Made by a program: the position numbers and the translations under genes. The notes under the pieces were generated by a model. The model was not told the DNA's origin. It saw nothing but the letters and a program-made list of their open reading frames with translations, and ran no database searches. A stretch of DNA of 64,000 nt from G965212005 sp965212005 (GTDB lineage Bacteria > Pseudomonadota > Gammaproteobacteria > Porifericomitales > Porifericomitaceae). The stretch is taken from positions 744,001 through 808,000 of the forward strand of contig OZ243038.1 in the NCBI GenBank assembly GCA_965212005.1. The letters are read 5' to 3'. This document shows, piece by piece, positions 8,340-20,700 of this stretch. The stretch's first letter is position 1. Every line of letters begins with the position of its first letter.

Positions 8340-8770
8340 GCCTTTGTATAGGTCCATAACAGATGGCAGGCCCATAACTGGCACGCCGGATGGTTGACCG
8401 GCAAGGATGGTACCGGAGGCCGCGGCGCGAGCGTCAATGAGTGAACAGTCCGCGGCGCATGCCATCGCGTACGCCCGGCGCCATCTGCCAGGCAAAGCGT
8501 GCCATGGGGGCGGTGGGAAGCCTCCGGAGCGGCGTGTTTCGCGGGCCGGGGCCGCCGGATGTCATGGGCCAATCCGGCCAAAACCCCCGCCCCCCCTTGT
8601 CAGGGGGTGCCGTGCCGACGTACCGACGCGCCGGCCTCAGTAGTGGAAAGACCGCGGTGGTGAAGCCTCCGGGGCGGCGTGTTTCGCGAGGCGGTGCCGC
8701 CGGGGGTCACGGGCCAATCCGGCCAACCCTCTTGTCAGGGGGGGCGTGCCGACATGCCGGCGCGCCGGCC
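8340..8770. repeat. Repeat region downstream of gene B
   Basis: Bases 8350..8580 copy 6780..7010. Bases 8590..8770 contain two G-rich palindromes and one unit of the array seen at C and D, with the tail motif TCAGTAGTGGAAAGA (minus strand SFHY-stop) at about 8638, followed by gene B's own tail. No gene is supported. Confidence 0.8.
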
Positions 8771-11700
8771 TCAGTAGCGGACAGAGCCCTCCAGGCCAAA
8801 TTCATGATCCTCGGCATGCTCGCCGTACAGCTCCAGCTTCAGGCCATCGCCCCGCCAGGCCGGGCCCAGCACGTCCGTAAAGTCCATCACCATGCGCTGG
8901 CGGGCGCCGGCGCTGTCCCAGCCCGGCTGCAGCGCGAACCTCACACCACGACCCCACAGACTCGGGGCTATGCCGACCTCCGCGCTTACCTCCCAGGCCT
9001 CAAAGTCTGTTTCCTCGTGCACCAGCAAGTAATGACCGTCCAGGCGCAAGCGGGTGCCGCTGCGCGGATTGGCGTATTCAACCCCCGCCCCCAGATCCGC
9101 GCCCGCGCCGGTCTCGACGTCGCCCAGGTCCCAGCGCAGACCCAGCTCAAAGCGCTGGCCAAAGCGCCCACCGCGCGCCGACGCCACCCCGTGGCGATTG
9201 CCTTCCAGCGCCATGCGCAGGCGATGCGCGCGGGTGGTCACCGACGACAAGTTCTGCTCGCTGTCTGACTCGATCTCAACCGTCAACGCGCTGACCTTTA
9301 ACGCCACGTCCGCGCGGCCTCCGGACCACAGCCTGCCGCGTGCGCCCAGCGCCGCCGTTTGCATTTCCACGTCTGTTTTCGTGCTCTCCCCGCTATCGGT
9401 GATTTCAGACTCGCCCAGACCGTAGCCCACCAGGCCCCATAAACTCAAGCCGGCGTGCGGTTTCCACTGCACGTAAGGCAAGATACTGGTCAGCTCAGTC
9501 TCCACCTCGCCATCGGCAATATCGGCGCTGCTAAAGTCCGCATCGCCCCTGCTGTGGGAGACCGCAACACCCACCAGCATGCGCCGACTTGCCCGGTAGT
9601 CCAGGCCCAGGTAGCCCGAGACGATATCGCCATCCAGCTGGAAGCCATCTTCAGGCTCGCCCTCATAGTTCCCCACCGCGCCGCGCGCCCACAAGGTGGT
9701 GGCGCCCACGCCGGCGGCGTCGCCCTCATTCAGGCTGAGCTGAAAAGCACTGCCGGCAAACAGCGCGCCGACGGAGGTCTGCTGGCCGCCGGCTGAAGCC
9801 GGCACGGGCTGGTTGTCCGGCTCGGCACCGGCCGCGGCCTGGTCGTTCGTCAGGGACTCAAGGCTCAGCGTGCGACCGCCAAACGTCAACTGGCTGCCGC
9901 CGGCGCCGCTGCTAAAGCGTTCACCCAGCACATCCACCGCGCCCGATGCAAACGACCGACCAAAGGCGCCCAGCGTCATCTCCATCGCCTCGCGGCGCGC
10001 TTCCTCACGCTGGCCCACCCGGATGGTGATGGTCGCTGCCGTGCCGTCCGCGGCGCTGATCATGATGGCGTCTTCGCCGGTCTGTCCGGCGGCCAGCAAT
10101 TCCACGGTGTCATCATCCGTCAGATCCAGCGTATAGCTCCATGCGCCAGTCTCCGTGATATCCAGCGTGCCGTAGGTGCCGGCCAGGTCATCGGCTGCCA
10201 TGAACATATTATCCGGGCCGTCCGGGTCGCTGCTGGTCAGTGTGCCCATCGCCGTCGGCGCGTTCTCGCTGACCCTGCCGCTCAGGTCGCCGCCGATGAC
10301 CGAAGGCTCATTGGTTATGGTGATGCTGACCGTGTCGGTGACGGTGGCCGTGCCGTCCGTCACTGTCAGGGTAAACCCAAGTTCAAGGCTGTCCGTTCCC
10401 GGCGACAGCTCCGGTGCCGTGAAAGTGGCGGTGGCGGTCGCTTGCCCGCTGAGTGTGACCACCGGCGTACCGCTACTTTGCGCCCAGGCGTAGCTCAGGG
10501 ATGCGCCGCTGTCCGGGTCGCTGCTGGCGGTGCCATCCAGCGTCACCGTGGCACCCTGGCCCTGCCGCTGGTCGCCGCCGGCAGCAGCCACCGGCGCGTC
10601 GTTGGCGCCGGTCACCGTAATGGTCAGCGTCGCCGTCGTGCCATCCGCGGCGCTGATGGTGAGCACATCATCCACCATTTGCGCCGCCGCCAGCGCAATG
10701 GTGGCGGGGTTCGCGGTACCCAGCGTATAGCTCCACGTGCCATCCGCCATGATCACCAGCGTGCCGTAGGTGCCGGTGAGACTTTCTGCCCTGAACATAT
10801 TGTCCGGGCCGTCCGGGTCGGTGCTGGTCAGTGTGCCGGTCGCCGTCTGCACGGATACGCTGGCGGTGCCGGTCAGGCCACCACCGATGACCGAGGGCCG
10901 GTTGCCCATCACTTCGATGTCAACCGTGGCGCTGGCGCTGGCAGTGCCGTCGCTTACCGTTAGCGTGATGACGATGCTCGCGGTGCTGTCAAGCCGGGGC
11001 GCATCCCAGCCGGCGTTTGCCATATCGGCATTGGTAAAAGTGCCCACATTACCCGCCGCGCTCCACTGGAAGACAAGCGCAGCACCCGTATCCGGGTCAA
11101 CGCCGCCGCCGGTCAGCGCCACCGTGCCGCCGGACGCGACGCTGAGCGGTGTCGCGCTGGCGGTTGCCGTCGGCGCGTCATTGGCACCCGTTATGCTGAT
11201 GGTGACGGTAACGGGCGCAATGGCGGCGTTGACCGCGCTTACATCGAAAGTGTCCGTCACCGTCGCACCGGCGGCCAGCGCATCGGTGGCGGTGGCGCCG
11301 TTATTCAGCGTGTAGCTCCAGCCGCCGCCCGCCACGATCGAGAAGTCGCCATAGGTGCCGAGGATATCGGTTTGCGGCGTGAATTCGGTGCTACCGCTGC
11401 CGGGGTTGGTGATGGTGAGCATGCCGGTCGCCGTGGGCGTTGGCGCATCCTCGACCAGCGTGCCGGTGAGGGCGCCGCTGATTGTCGGCGTCGCCGGTGC
11501 TACCACCGTGATAACCAGATTCAGCGTCACGGCGGCGGGCGGCGTGGCCGCGTCGGTCGCCGTGTAGGTGTAGGTCGTTGTCGCTTGCGCCGCGTCCGGT
11601 GTGCCGGAAAGCACCCGGGTCGTGGCGCTAAAGCTCAGGCCGGACGGCACGTCCGACAGGGTGTAGCTCAGCGTGCCGGTGCCGCCGGTCGCCACCGGCA

Positions 11701-14700
11701 GGGTGAGGTCGGTGATGACGGTGTCCATGGTGTAAGTCTGTGCGGCAATGGTTGCCACGCTAAAGCTCAGCGCCGGTACCACCTCGATGGTGAACTCCAG
11801 CATTACCGTGGCGGGTGCCGCGTCGGTCGCCGTGTAGGTGTAGGTCGTTAGCGCTTGCGCCGCGTCCGGTGTGCCGGAAAGCACCCGGGTGGTGGCGCTA
11901 AAGCTCAGGCCGGACGGCACGTCCGACAGGGTGTAGCTCAGCGTGCCGGTGCCGCCGGTCGCCACCGGCAGGGTGAGGTCGGTGATGACGGTGTCCATGG
12001 TGTAAGTCTGTGCGGCAATGGTTGCCACGCTAAAGCTCAGCGCGCCGCCTGACGATGTGACCGTGATGGTAAAGGTCTCCGTTACCCTGTCATTGACGCC
12101 GTCGTCGGCGGTGATGGTCACCACTGTGTCTCCCAACTCCGTGGGCGTACCGGTAACCTGATCGGTTCCATCAAACAGCAGGCCGTTTGGCAGGTTCGTG
12201 AGCGTCACTGTCGGCGAGGTGCCGGCGCCGTCGCCATCGGCATCGTTCACCGTGATCGTCAGCGCCGTGATCGGCGCGTTTTGCACGTAGCTCTGCCGGC
12301 CGGGGTTGATGATCTCCGGCGCGACGTTGTCGGCCACCGTGACCGGGGCCGTGCCCAAACGATTAGTACCGGTGTGCGCCGTGTCTACCACCACGACGCT
12401 CAGGTCCAGGTCACTGTCGAGGTCGGCACCCGTGTATGACAGCTCAAGGACTGCCTGAGTATTTGAGCTGGGCACCGCCATCACCGATTCGACAAGGATG
12501 CCGCGGGTGAAGGCCAGTACTGGGCGCATGACGACATCGGAGAAGACGGTCAGTCTGAACTGCGACGTCATCAGCGTGCCTGTGTAGGTGGCGTTGGTGA
12601 GCGTTACCGTTAGCATCGCGCCGTCCAGGTTGGCCTCGGTCAGCGACAGCGGATCGGTGGTGGTGATGGCCGCAGTCGGCGCGCCAGCCGGCAGCGGCGT
12701 GCCGCTGCCCAAGGCCGAGTACGGGCCGTCACCTTCGGCATTGGTGGCGCGCACCCGAACCTGATACTCCACGCTCGCCGTCAGGCCGGTGATGGTGATA
12801 TCAGGGGTCGTTCCCGAATGTCCGGCATCGGTGTATGCGCCCGACGGGGCCAATGAGCTCAGGCGATATTCCACGTCGTAGCCCGTAATCGCCGGGCCGT
12901 TGTTGTCCGGTGCCGTCCAATTGACGTTCAGAGACTCCGCGGCCGCCGTCACGGTCGGCGCCGCCGGTGCCAATGGCGGCTCTTCCACGTCGGTCACCGT
13001 TACCGTTACCGTTGCCTGCGCCGTGGCCGCGCCAACCATCAGCGACACCATCAGCGTGTAGGACGCGGTGTCCTCGAAATTGATGGAATCGTCGGCCGCC
13101 ACCGATAACTGGCCGGTCACCTCATCAATGGCAAAGTCGTCGCCGGTATTGCCCGACACGATTACCCAGGCTTGTGTGCCGGGCGGGAAGTTGGCGGGCA
13201 CCAGCGGGGCGCCGACCGCGGTACCCGCGGCGACACTCTCAACCACGGTAAACATTGTGTCCGGCAGTGACGGCGTAAGGACGGTGATGATGAAAGTCTG
13301 TGTCGCAACTGCGCCGACGGAGTCCTGCGCGCCGTAGATGTACAGCCTTTGATGCGGCATGGTCGGTTCGCCTGCGAGCACGCGGGTGTTGGCGGTGAAC
13401 GTCAAGCCGGGCGGAAATTCCCGCAGCGCCCCGACGCCTTGGATGAGCGAGTACGCCACAGGGGGAACAGCGCCATCGGTGACCATCGGCAGGGTCAGGC
13501 TGACGGGGACGCCGACGGTATAAGTCTGGTCTGCAATCGTCCCGTCAAGACCGAACGGGGCATTCACCGTGATAAGGAAGGTCTGGGTGTCGGTACTACC
13601 AAAGGCATCGGTCACGGTGTAGAGCATGGTTTCAATAGTTTGCTCTGTAGGTGCACCGCTCCATATGCGGGTATCGGTATCAAATGCCAGCCCGGGAAAC
13701 GGGCCGCCACCTGCCCGGGCGAGACTGTAGCTCAGCGTGCCGGTGCCGCCGGTGGCCGCCGGCAGGGTCAGATCGGTGATGGCGAGATTGAGAGTGTAAA
13801 CCTGGTTTTCAACCTGCGCCTCGAAAGCCGGCGGTGCATTGACCGTAATCACCAGATCCAGCGTCACGGCGGCGGGCGAGATGGCCGAGTCGGTCGCCGT
13901 GTAGGTGTAGGTCGTTGCCGCTTGCGCCGCGTCCGGTGTGCCGGACAGTACCCGGGTGCCGTCGTCAAAGCTCAGGCCGGACGGCATGTCCGACAGGGCA
14001 TAGCTGTACGGCGCGGTGCCGCCGCCGGCCACCGGCAGAGTGAGGTCGGCGATGGCGGTGTTCACCGTGTAAGTCTGTGCGTCAATGGTCTCCCCGCCAA
14101 AGCTCAGCGCGCCGGTTGACGGTGTGACCGTGATGGTAAAGGTCGCCGTTACTATGTCATTGACGCCGTCGTCGGCGGTGATGGTCACCACTGTGTCGCC
14201 CAACGCCGTGGGCGTACCGGTAACCTGATTGGTTCCATCAAACATCAGGCCGTTTGGCAGGTTCGTGAGCGTCACTGTCGGCGGGTTGCCGTCGGCATCG
14301 CCATCGGCATCGTTCACCGTGATCGTCAGCGCCGTGATCGGCGCGTTTTGCACGTAGCTCTGCCGGCCGGGGTTGATGATCTCCGGCGCGGCGTTGTCGG
14401 CGACCGTGACCGGGGCCGTGGTCAAAGGATTAGTACCGGTGTGCGCCGCGGCTGCCACCACGACGCCCAGGTTCAGGTCACTGTCGAGGTCGGCGCCCGT
14501 GTATGCCAGCTCAAGGACTGCCTGAGTATCTGAGCCGGCCACCGCCATCACCGATGCGACGCTGATCGTGGCGGCGCCGGGGGCGCCGGTCAGCGTGAAT
14601 TGCGACGCCGTCAGCGTGCCTGTGTAGGTGGCGTTGCTGAGCGTTACCGTTAGCATGGCACCGTCCAGGTTGGCCTCGGTCAGCGACACCGGGTCAGTGG

Positions 14701-17700
14701 CGCTGATGGCCGCGGTCGGCGCGCCGACCGCCAGCGGCGTGCCGGTGCCGGGGGCCGAGTAAGCACTCATGCCTTCGGCATTGACGGCGCGCACCTGAAC
14801 CTCATACAACGTGGCTGCCGTCAGGCCGGTGATCGTCAGGCTGGTTGCCGTTCCCGGATCCGCGGCATCCGTGTACGCTCCCGTTGAGCCCACGCGATAA
14901 CGCACGTCGTAGCCCGTGATCGCCGGGCCGCTGTTGGCAGGTGCCGTCCAACTGACGATCAGAGACTCCGTGGCCGCCGCCACGGTCGGTGCCGCCGGCG
15001 CTGATGGCGGCTCCTCCACGTCGTCCACCGTTAGCGTTACCGTCGCCTGCTCCGTGGCCGCGCCAACCGTCAGCGACACCACCAGCGTGTAGGACGCGGT
15101 GTCCTCGAAATTGATGGAATCGCCGGCCGCCACCGCTAACTGGCCGGTCACCGCATCAATGGCGAAATCGCCGCCGGTATTGCCCGATACGATTGCCCAG
15201 GCTTGGGTGCCGGTCGGGAAGTTATCGGGCACCAGCGGGGTGCCGACCGTGGTAGCCGCGGCCGTGTTCTCGGCCACGCTAAAGGTTGCGCCCGTCAGCG
15301 ACGGCGGGGTGGCGGTGACCGGGATGGTGGCGGTGCCAAGGTCACCCGCGCCGCTGTGTGCCGCGGTCAGCACGGTGATGCCGAGCGTGGTATCCGCGTC
15401 TATGCCGGTGCCGCCGTAGGCCAGCGTCAGCGTCGCCAGCACCTCGCTGGTGCGTGTGGCCGCGCTCACCGATACGCCAGCTGCGCCACCGCTCAGCGTC
15501 ACGCTGAACAGGTTTGCAGCCAGCGTACCGACGTACTCGGTGTTGGCAAGCATTACCGTGACTGTCGCGCCTTCAAGGGTGGCTTCGGTCAGCGATGCCG
15601 GGGAGGCAATGGCGGCGGTCGGCATCGGCGGCGGCGCGGCTGTGATAGCCGCCGTCAGCCGGTAATTGCCCTGGGTGATCGTCGATCCCTGAACACAAAG
15701 CAAGTGGTCTGCGGTTTGTGTCGCCGTATAGGTAATTCGGGAATCGTTACCACCTGCAAAATCATCATTCTCCGCAAGTGGGCCTGAGCCGGGGGGGCCG
15801 GCGCAGTTTGAACCAAAGGACGCCTGTCCGGGCGGAAATAACGCGATGCCGGTATCCAGATTCCCGCTGGTTCTCATGGCATCAATCTGGTAGGTGCCAC
15901 CGAGTACGAGCGCGACCAAAAAGCCGTCCTCATCCGTAACACTTTCAATATCGCTGTCGAGCGTACCGGGCACCATGAGTCTCGTCGTGGTGGAACCGTC
16001 GCCGGGGACGTCGGCGACATTGATGGTGATGCTGAAAGTCAGTTCCACGGTGGTGGGGGAGGTGTCGGTGGCGGTGTAGGTGTAGGTCGTGGTGGGTTGG
16101 ACGAGGGTCGGGGTGCCGCTCAAGACGCGGCTGGCGGCGGTGAAGCTCAGGCCGTTGGGCAAGGTTTCGGTAATGGCGTAGGTGATTGCGCCAGTGCCGG
16201 TGCCGGTGGCGTCCGGCAGGGTGATGTTGACCGCCTCGTCAACCAGAAAAGTCAAAGCCGAAGGCAGGACGGGGTCGCTACCGAAAGTCAGCGGGGCAAT
16301 GACCTGGATCATGAAACTCAGTGCGGCTGCATCGCTGTCGGCGGTGTTGGAGTCGGTATCGTGCGCGGTGTAGGTAAATGTGTCAGTGCCGGCGGACGTC
16401 GCGGTACCGCTTAGGACGCGGGTGGCATCGTCAAAGCTCAGGCCGGCCGGCAACTCCGGGGCAATGCTGTAACGCAACGGGCCGTTGCCGCCGGTCGCTA
16501 TCGGCAGGGTCACGGGTTCAATCGCCGCAACCGTTGAGTACCTCTGGTCGTTTATGCCGCCGCTGAGTACCGGCGCACTGTCCGGCTGCATACCGTCCCG
16601 AATAGTCAAGGTGGCCATGGCTGTAATGCCCGCGTCATCGCCGGTGCCGGAAGCGGTCAGTATCACCGTTTCGTCACCCTCGCTGACAGTGTCCATCACC
16701 GGGGTTATCGTGAGCTCCCGGGTAATGCTCAAGACGCGCTGATCCAGTTCACCGAATTCGTCCAGCGGGCGGCTGTCGGTGCGCGCCACGCTGAACTCCG
16801 TATCCTCCGCCGTACCGCCCGCCGCCGACAAACTTATGTCAACGGCTCTTGCCAGTGTCGTTAAACTCCGCACCGTCGCCACGACAGGGGTAACTCCGCC
16901 AAACGTGGAGCCGCTGTCTTCGTAGATGATGGACGGGCTCAGTGTCAGCTCAATGCTCGCTGTGCGGGGGTCGGTAATGGTAATAACCCATATCGATTGG
17001 CTTTCACGCAGGCCGCCTACACTGACGTTGAAGAGAAGCATTTCATCAAACTCCACCACACTGTCGGCCACAATCTCCAGGTCGTACATCCATGTTCTGC
17101 TCATAACCCCTTCCGGAATTTCAAGTGCGGGATTGCCCGCAACCGGTGTTTCTCTCAGGTAGTCATCGGGCTGCAATGCCGGTGCGGACAATCCAAATCC
17201 ATCGGCAGCCATGATCATCACGGGGGAAACCGTCCCTCTTCTTGTTGACCCTGCCGGCAGCAGCTCCGCCGTTACCGCCAGTCGAATGGTCCCGACGTCT
17301 TCGGGGAACGTGAATGCCGTGCCGCTCATGCCATTTGCCGTCACCGTCACACGCACCCGATTCTCGACGATGGAGACCATGAACATCAGCTCCACCTCCG
17401 TGCCGTCACTGTCCATTCCGGTCAAGGTGGTCAGCCTGGGGCCTCTTATCCCGGTTGGGGTGCCGGACAAGCGGCGGGTCATACTGTCAAAGGTTACCCC
17501 GGGCGGAATCGGAGACAGGGCGTAGGTGTAACCGCCGCCGGAACCACCGCTCAGGGAGTTGGCCATGAATGGTTGCTCTTCCACGGGTTCGTTCACCCGC
17601 CAGACCTGGTCCGCGACGAAGTCCGTGGAGAAATGAAGCGGGGCGGCAACGTTCACGGCGGTGCTGTAGGGCGAGCAGTCGGTATCTGCATCAACCGTGA

Positions 17701-20700
17701 CGCAGACGAGGTAATAATAATTCACCCCATCGGCTGGCGTGGTGAAAGAGGCAATCGTTTGCGGCAATGAGCCGTCGTTGGCGCCGTCGTTGGCAGGAAC
17801 CAGCGCGCTCAGCTCGCCGTCTATGACCGCCCGGCAAGGATCCGGTGCCGCGCCGCTTGCGGGGGTGCAGGTCGTGGCGGCGAGGGCGGCGTTCAGGTCT
17901 GTCGGGTTGAGCGCGGTATTGGAAGTCGCGCGCACAACGTTCACTGCCACATCGGCCACAGCCGCTTGGGTGCCCGCATTGGTTACCGTGTAGGCCAGCG
18001 TTTCTGTATTCGTATCCACCATCGGTGCGGCGGTAATGCTCAAGTCAGGCGGCGGCGCGACCGGGTTGACGGTGACTGCCGCCGTGTCGCTGAGGGGCGG
18101 GGTGGCGTCATCGGTGACGGTCAGCATCAAGGTGACGGCCGTGGTGTCGCTGGCAGGGGCGGTCCACATCGTGCTTGCGGCATTCGCATTGGCGAAAGTG
18201 CCCCGGTTCACCGGATTTGTCGTCCATGCGTAGCTCAGGACGTCGGTGGTATCCGGGTCGGTGCCGGTGCCGGTTGCCGGGATGGCAACGCCGAACTCAA
18301 CGTTCCCGGCGGTGGGTGCGGTGATGGTCGCGGTGGGCGCGTCGTTGGCGCCGTTGACGGTGATGCTCACGTCCTGCGTGACGCTGCCGTCGGCGCTCGC
18401 CACGACGGTGAAGGTGTCGGTCGGGGTGGCGCCCGCCGCCAGCGCGTTGACGGCTTGCTCGTTGGGCACGTTGCCACCCAGCGTGTAAGTCCAGACACCG
18501 GCGCTGGTGATCGAGAACAGGCCGTAGCTGCCATCCGTACCGGTCTGCTCCACGAAAGTCGTCACGCCGCCGGGGTTCGGGTTGGCGATGGCCAGGGTGT
18601 TGGTTGCCGTGGCAGGGTCGTCCTCGGTGACCGCGCCGGTGTCAGGGCCGCTGATGGTGATCGGCGCCGCCGTTACCGTGACGGCGACCGTGGCGCTATG
18701 CGAGGCATTGGCGGCACTGCTGGTATCGGTGACCGTCAGGGTCAGCGTCACGACGTCGTCGATGGCCGGTGCGCCGGCGGTCCAGGTGGTGCTCGCGGCA
18801 TTCGGTGCGGCGAAACTGCCCTGCCCCGGCGGCGCCGTGGTCCACGCATGGCTCAGGGAGGCGGTCTCGCCGGCGTCCGGGTCGGTGCCGCTGCCGGTCA
18901 CCGTGACAGCCGCGCCGAATATTGCCGAAGTCGGGGCCGCCGGCGCGCTGATGGTCGCGGTCGGCTGGTCGTTGGCGCCGTTGACGGTGATGGTCACGAC
19001 CTGCGTGACGCTGCTGTCGGCGCTCGCCACGACGGTGAAGACGTCGGTCGGGGTGGCGCCCGCCGCCAGCGCGTTGACGGCTTGCTGGTTGGGCACGTTG
19101 CCACCCAGCGTATAAGTCCAGACGCCGGCGCTGGTGATCGAGAACAGGCCGTAGCTGCCATCCGTACCGGTCTGCTCCACGAAAGTCGTCACGCCGCCGG
19201 GGTTCGGGTTGGCGATGGCCAGGGTGTTGGTTGCCGTGGCAGGGTCGTCCTCGGTGACCGCGCCGGTGTCAGGGCCGCTGATGGTGATCGGCGCCGCCGT
19301 TACCGTGACGGCGACCGTGGCGCTATGCGAGGCATTGGCGGCACTGCTGGTATCGGTGACCGTCAGGGTCAGCGTCACGACGTCGTCGATGGCCGGTGCG
19401 CCGGCGGTCCAGGTGGTGCTCGCGGCATTCGGTGCGGCGAAACTGCCCTGCCCCGGCGGCGCCGTGGTCCACGCATGGCTCAGGGAGGCGGTCTCGCCGG
19501 CGTCCGGGTCGGTGCCGCTGCCGGTCACCGTGACAGCCGCGCCGAATATTGCCGAAGTCGGGGCCGCCGGCGCGCTGATGGTCGCGGTCGGCTGGTCGTT
19601 GGCGCCGTTGACGGTGATGGTCACGACCTGCGTGACGCTGCTGTCGGCGCTCGCCACGACGGTGAAGACGTCGGTCGGGGTGGCGCCCGCCGGCAGCGCG
19701 TTGACGGCTTGCTGGTTGGGCACGTTGCCACCCAGCGTATAAGTCCAGACGCCGGCGCTGGTGATCGAGAACAGGCCGTAGCTGCCATCCGTACCGGTTT
19801 GCGCCACGAAAGTCGTCACGCCGCCGGGGTTCGGGTTGGCGATGGCCAGGGTGTTGGTTGCCGTGGCAGGGTCGTCCTCGGTGACCGCGCCGGTGTCAGG
19901 GCCGCTGATGGTGACCGGCGCCGCCGTTACCGTGACGGCGACCGTGGCGCTATGCGAGGCATTGGCGGCACTGCTGGTATCGGTGACCGTCAGGGTCAGC
20001 GTCACGACGTCGTCGATGGCCGGTGCGCCGGCGGTCCAGGTGGTGCTCGCGGCATTCGGTGCGGCGAAACTGCCCTGCCCCGGCGGCGCCGTGGTCCACG
20101 CATGGCTCAGGGAGGCGGTCTCGCCGGCGTCCGGGTCGGTGCCGCTGCCGGTCACCGTGACGGCGGTGCCGAACATTGCCGAAGTCGGGGCCGCCGGCGC
20201 GCTGATGGTCGCAGTCGGCCGGTCGTTGGCGCCGTTGACGGTGATCGTCACGACCTGCGTGACGCCGCGGTCGGCGCTCGCCACGACGGTGAAGACGTCG
20301 GTCGGGGTGGCGCCCGCCGCCAGCGCGTTGACGGCTTGCTCGTTGGGCGTGTTGCCACCCAGCGTGTAAGTCCAGACGCCGACGCTGCTGATCTCGAACA
20401 GACCGTAGCTGCCATCCGTACCGGTCTGCTCCACGAAAGTCGTCACGCCGCCGGGGTTCGGGTTGGCGATGGCCAGGGTGTTGGTTGCCGTGGCAGGGTC
20501 GTCCTCGGTGACCGCGCCGGTGTCAGGGCCGCTGATGGTGACCGGCGCCGCCGTTACCGTGACGGCGACCGTGGCGCTATGCGAGGCATTGGCGGCACTG
20601 CTGGTATCGGTGACCGTCAGGGTCAGCGTCACGACGTCGTCGATGGCCGGTGCGCCGGCGGTCCAGGTGGTGCTCGCGGCATTCGGTGCGGCGAAACTGC

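Noticed and set aside
7226..8351. Plus-strand frames with repeated short motifs over the DUF1640-like gene
   Set aside because: They mirror the 33-bp repeats of the minus-strand coiled-coil gene, which has a recognisable family N-terminus and a membrane helix.
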